Under the pieces are notes generated by a model that worked only from the letters and a program-made list of their open reading frames with translations, was not told where the DNA came from and made no database searches. 64,000 nucleotides of DNA from 20CM-4-69-16 sp035637455 (lineage in GTDB: Bacteria > Gemmatimonadota > Gemmatimonadetes > Gemmatimonadales > GWC2-71-9), in NCBI GenBank assembly GCA_035637455.1, contig DASPXE010000227.1, positions 1 to 64,000 of the forward strand, written 5' to 3'. Each line of letters opens with the position of its first letter. Positions within the stretch are counted from its first letter, which is position 1. A program made the position numbers and the translations under genes. Below are positions 63,882 through 64,000 of the stretch, one piece after another.

Positions 63882-64000
63882 TTATTTTTTGAGCACGGGC
63901 TTTTTCTTGCCCGCGATTGCGCGCCGCGGCCCCTTCTTGGTGCGCGCGTTGGTGTGCGTGCGCTGGCCGCGCACCGGCAGTCCCTTGCGGTGCCGCGTCC
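63882..64000 (-). CDS. rpsM: 30S ribosomal protein S13, C-terminal part
   Basis: Only the last 39 residues are in the window; the gene continues beyond 64000. The visible end, RHRKGLPVRGQRTHTNAR followed by TKKGPRRAI and a Lys-rich tail, is the S13 C-terminus that contacts tRNA at the decoding site. Its TAA abuts the rpsK ATG. Confidence 0.95.
   Translation of the reverse strand, partial: TRHRKGLPVRGQRTHTNARTKKGPRRAIAGKKKPVLKK

Overview
The window is about 64 kb of high-GC chromosomal DNA from a diderm, probably aerobic heterotrophic bacterium. Gene content suggests Gemmatimonadota or a close relative. It has a full outer-membrane toolkit (Tol-Pal, BamD, LptD), many TPR proteins with Pro/Ala-rich linkers, a DUF4321-type membrane protein, a ComB-family phosphatase and GTG starts in long overlapping gene chains. 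The phylum is an inference from gene content; there is no 16S gene here. No prophage, insertion sequence, CRISPR array or tRNA was seen. Almost every gene is on the minus strand; only a PpiD/SurA-like foldase (9362-11197) and rpmB (61186-61377) are on the plus strand.

Read in the direction of minus-strand transcription (right to left): 64000-61433 is the end of a ribosomal/alpha operon (rpsM partial, rpsK, rpsD, rpoA, rplQ), closed by a strong terminator facing a lone rpmB. From 61165 to about 34567 runs a nearly gapless chain. It starts with GDP-sugar genes (gmd and a reductase), then carB and murB, a four-gene set for a diacetamido-uronic acid nucleotide sugar (wbpD, wbpE, wbpB, wbpA homologues), UDP-glucose dehydrogenase, UDP-xylose synthase and a UDP-glucuronate epimerase-like gene. 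It continues with TPR lipoproteins and bamD, nadD, secA, radC, a bifunctional relA/spoT, uvrB, and the tRNA t6A genes tsaE and tsaB with rimI.

A textbook promoter at 34518-34546 drives ssb, a LysM protein, a CcsA/HemX-like protein, hemA and galE. Next comes the complete envelope-energy cluster tolQ-tolR-tonB/tolA-tolB-pal-cpoB. It is followed by one reading frame that joins TatC to LptD through what looks like an internal cleavable signal peptide. After a surface lipoprotein gene and an intrinsic terminator lies the histidine-degradation operon hutH-hutU-hutI (hutI apparently starts at CTG), then a large TPR protein, a polyprenyl diphosphate synthase, the DUF4321 protein and tatA. The last chain starts at a promoter at 9240-9269: TPR protein, aroQ, pepP, accB, pilT, accC, comB, ftsK. 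Here a pilus-retraction ATPase sits between the two acetyl-CoA carboxylase genes.

The most unusual findings are the TatC-LptD fusion and a set of inverted repeats whose arms are built from short tandem units: 7 bp at four loci, 13 bp at one. Three of the heptamer elements lie between co-transcribed genes, one lies inside ftsK, and the 13-bp element forms a terminator.
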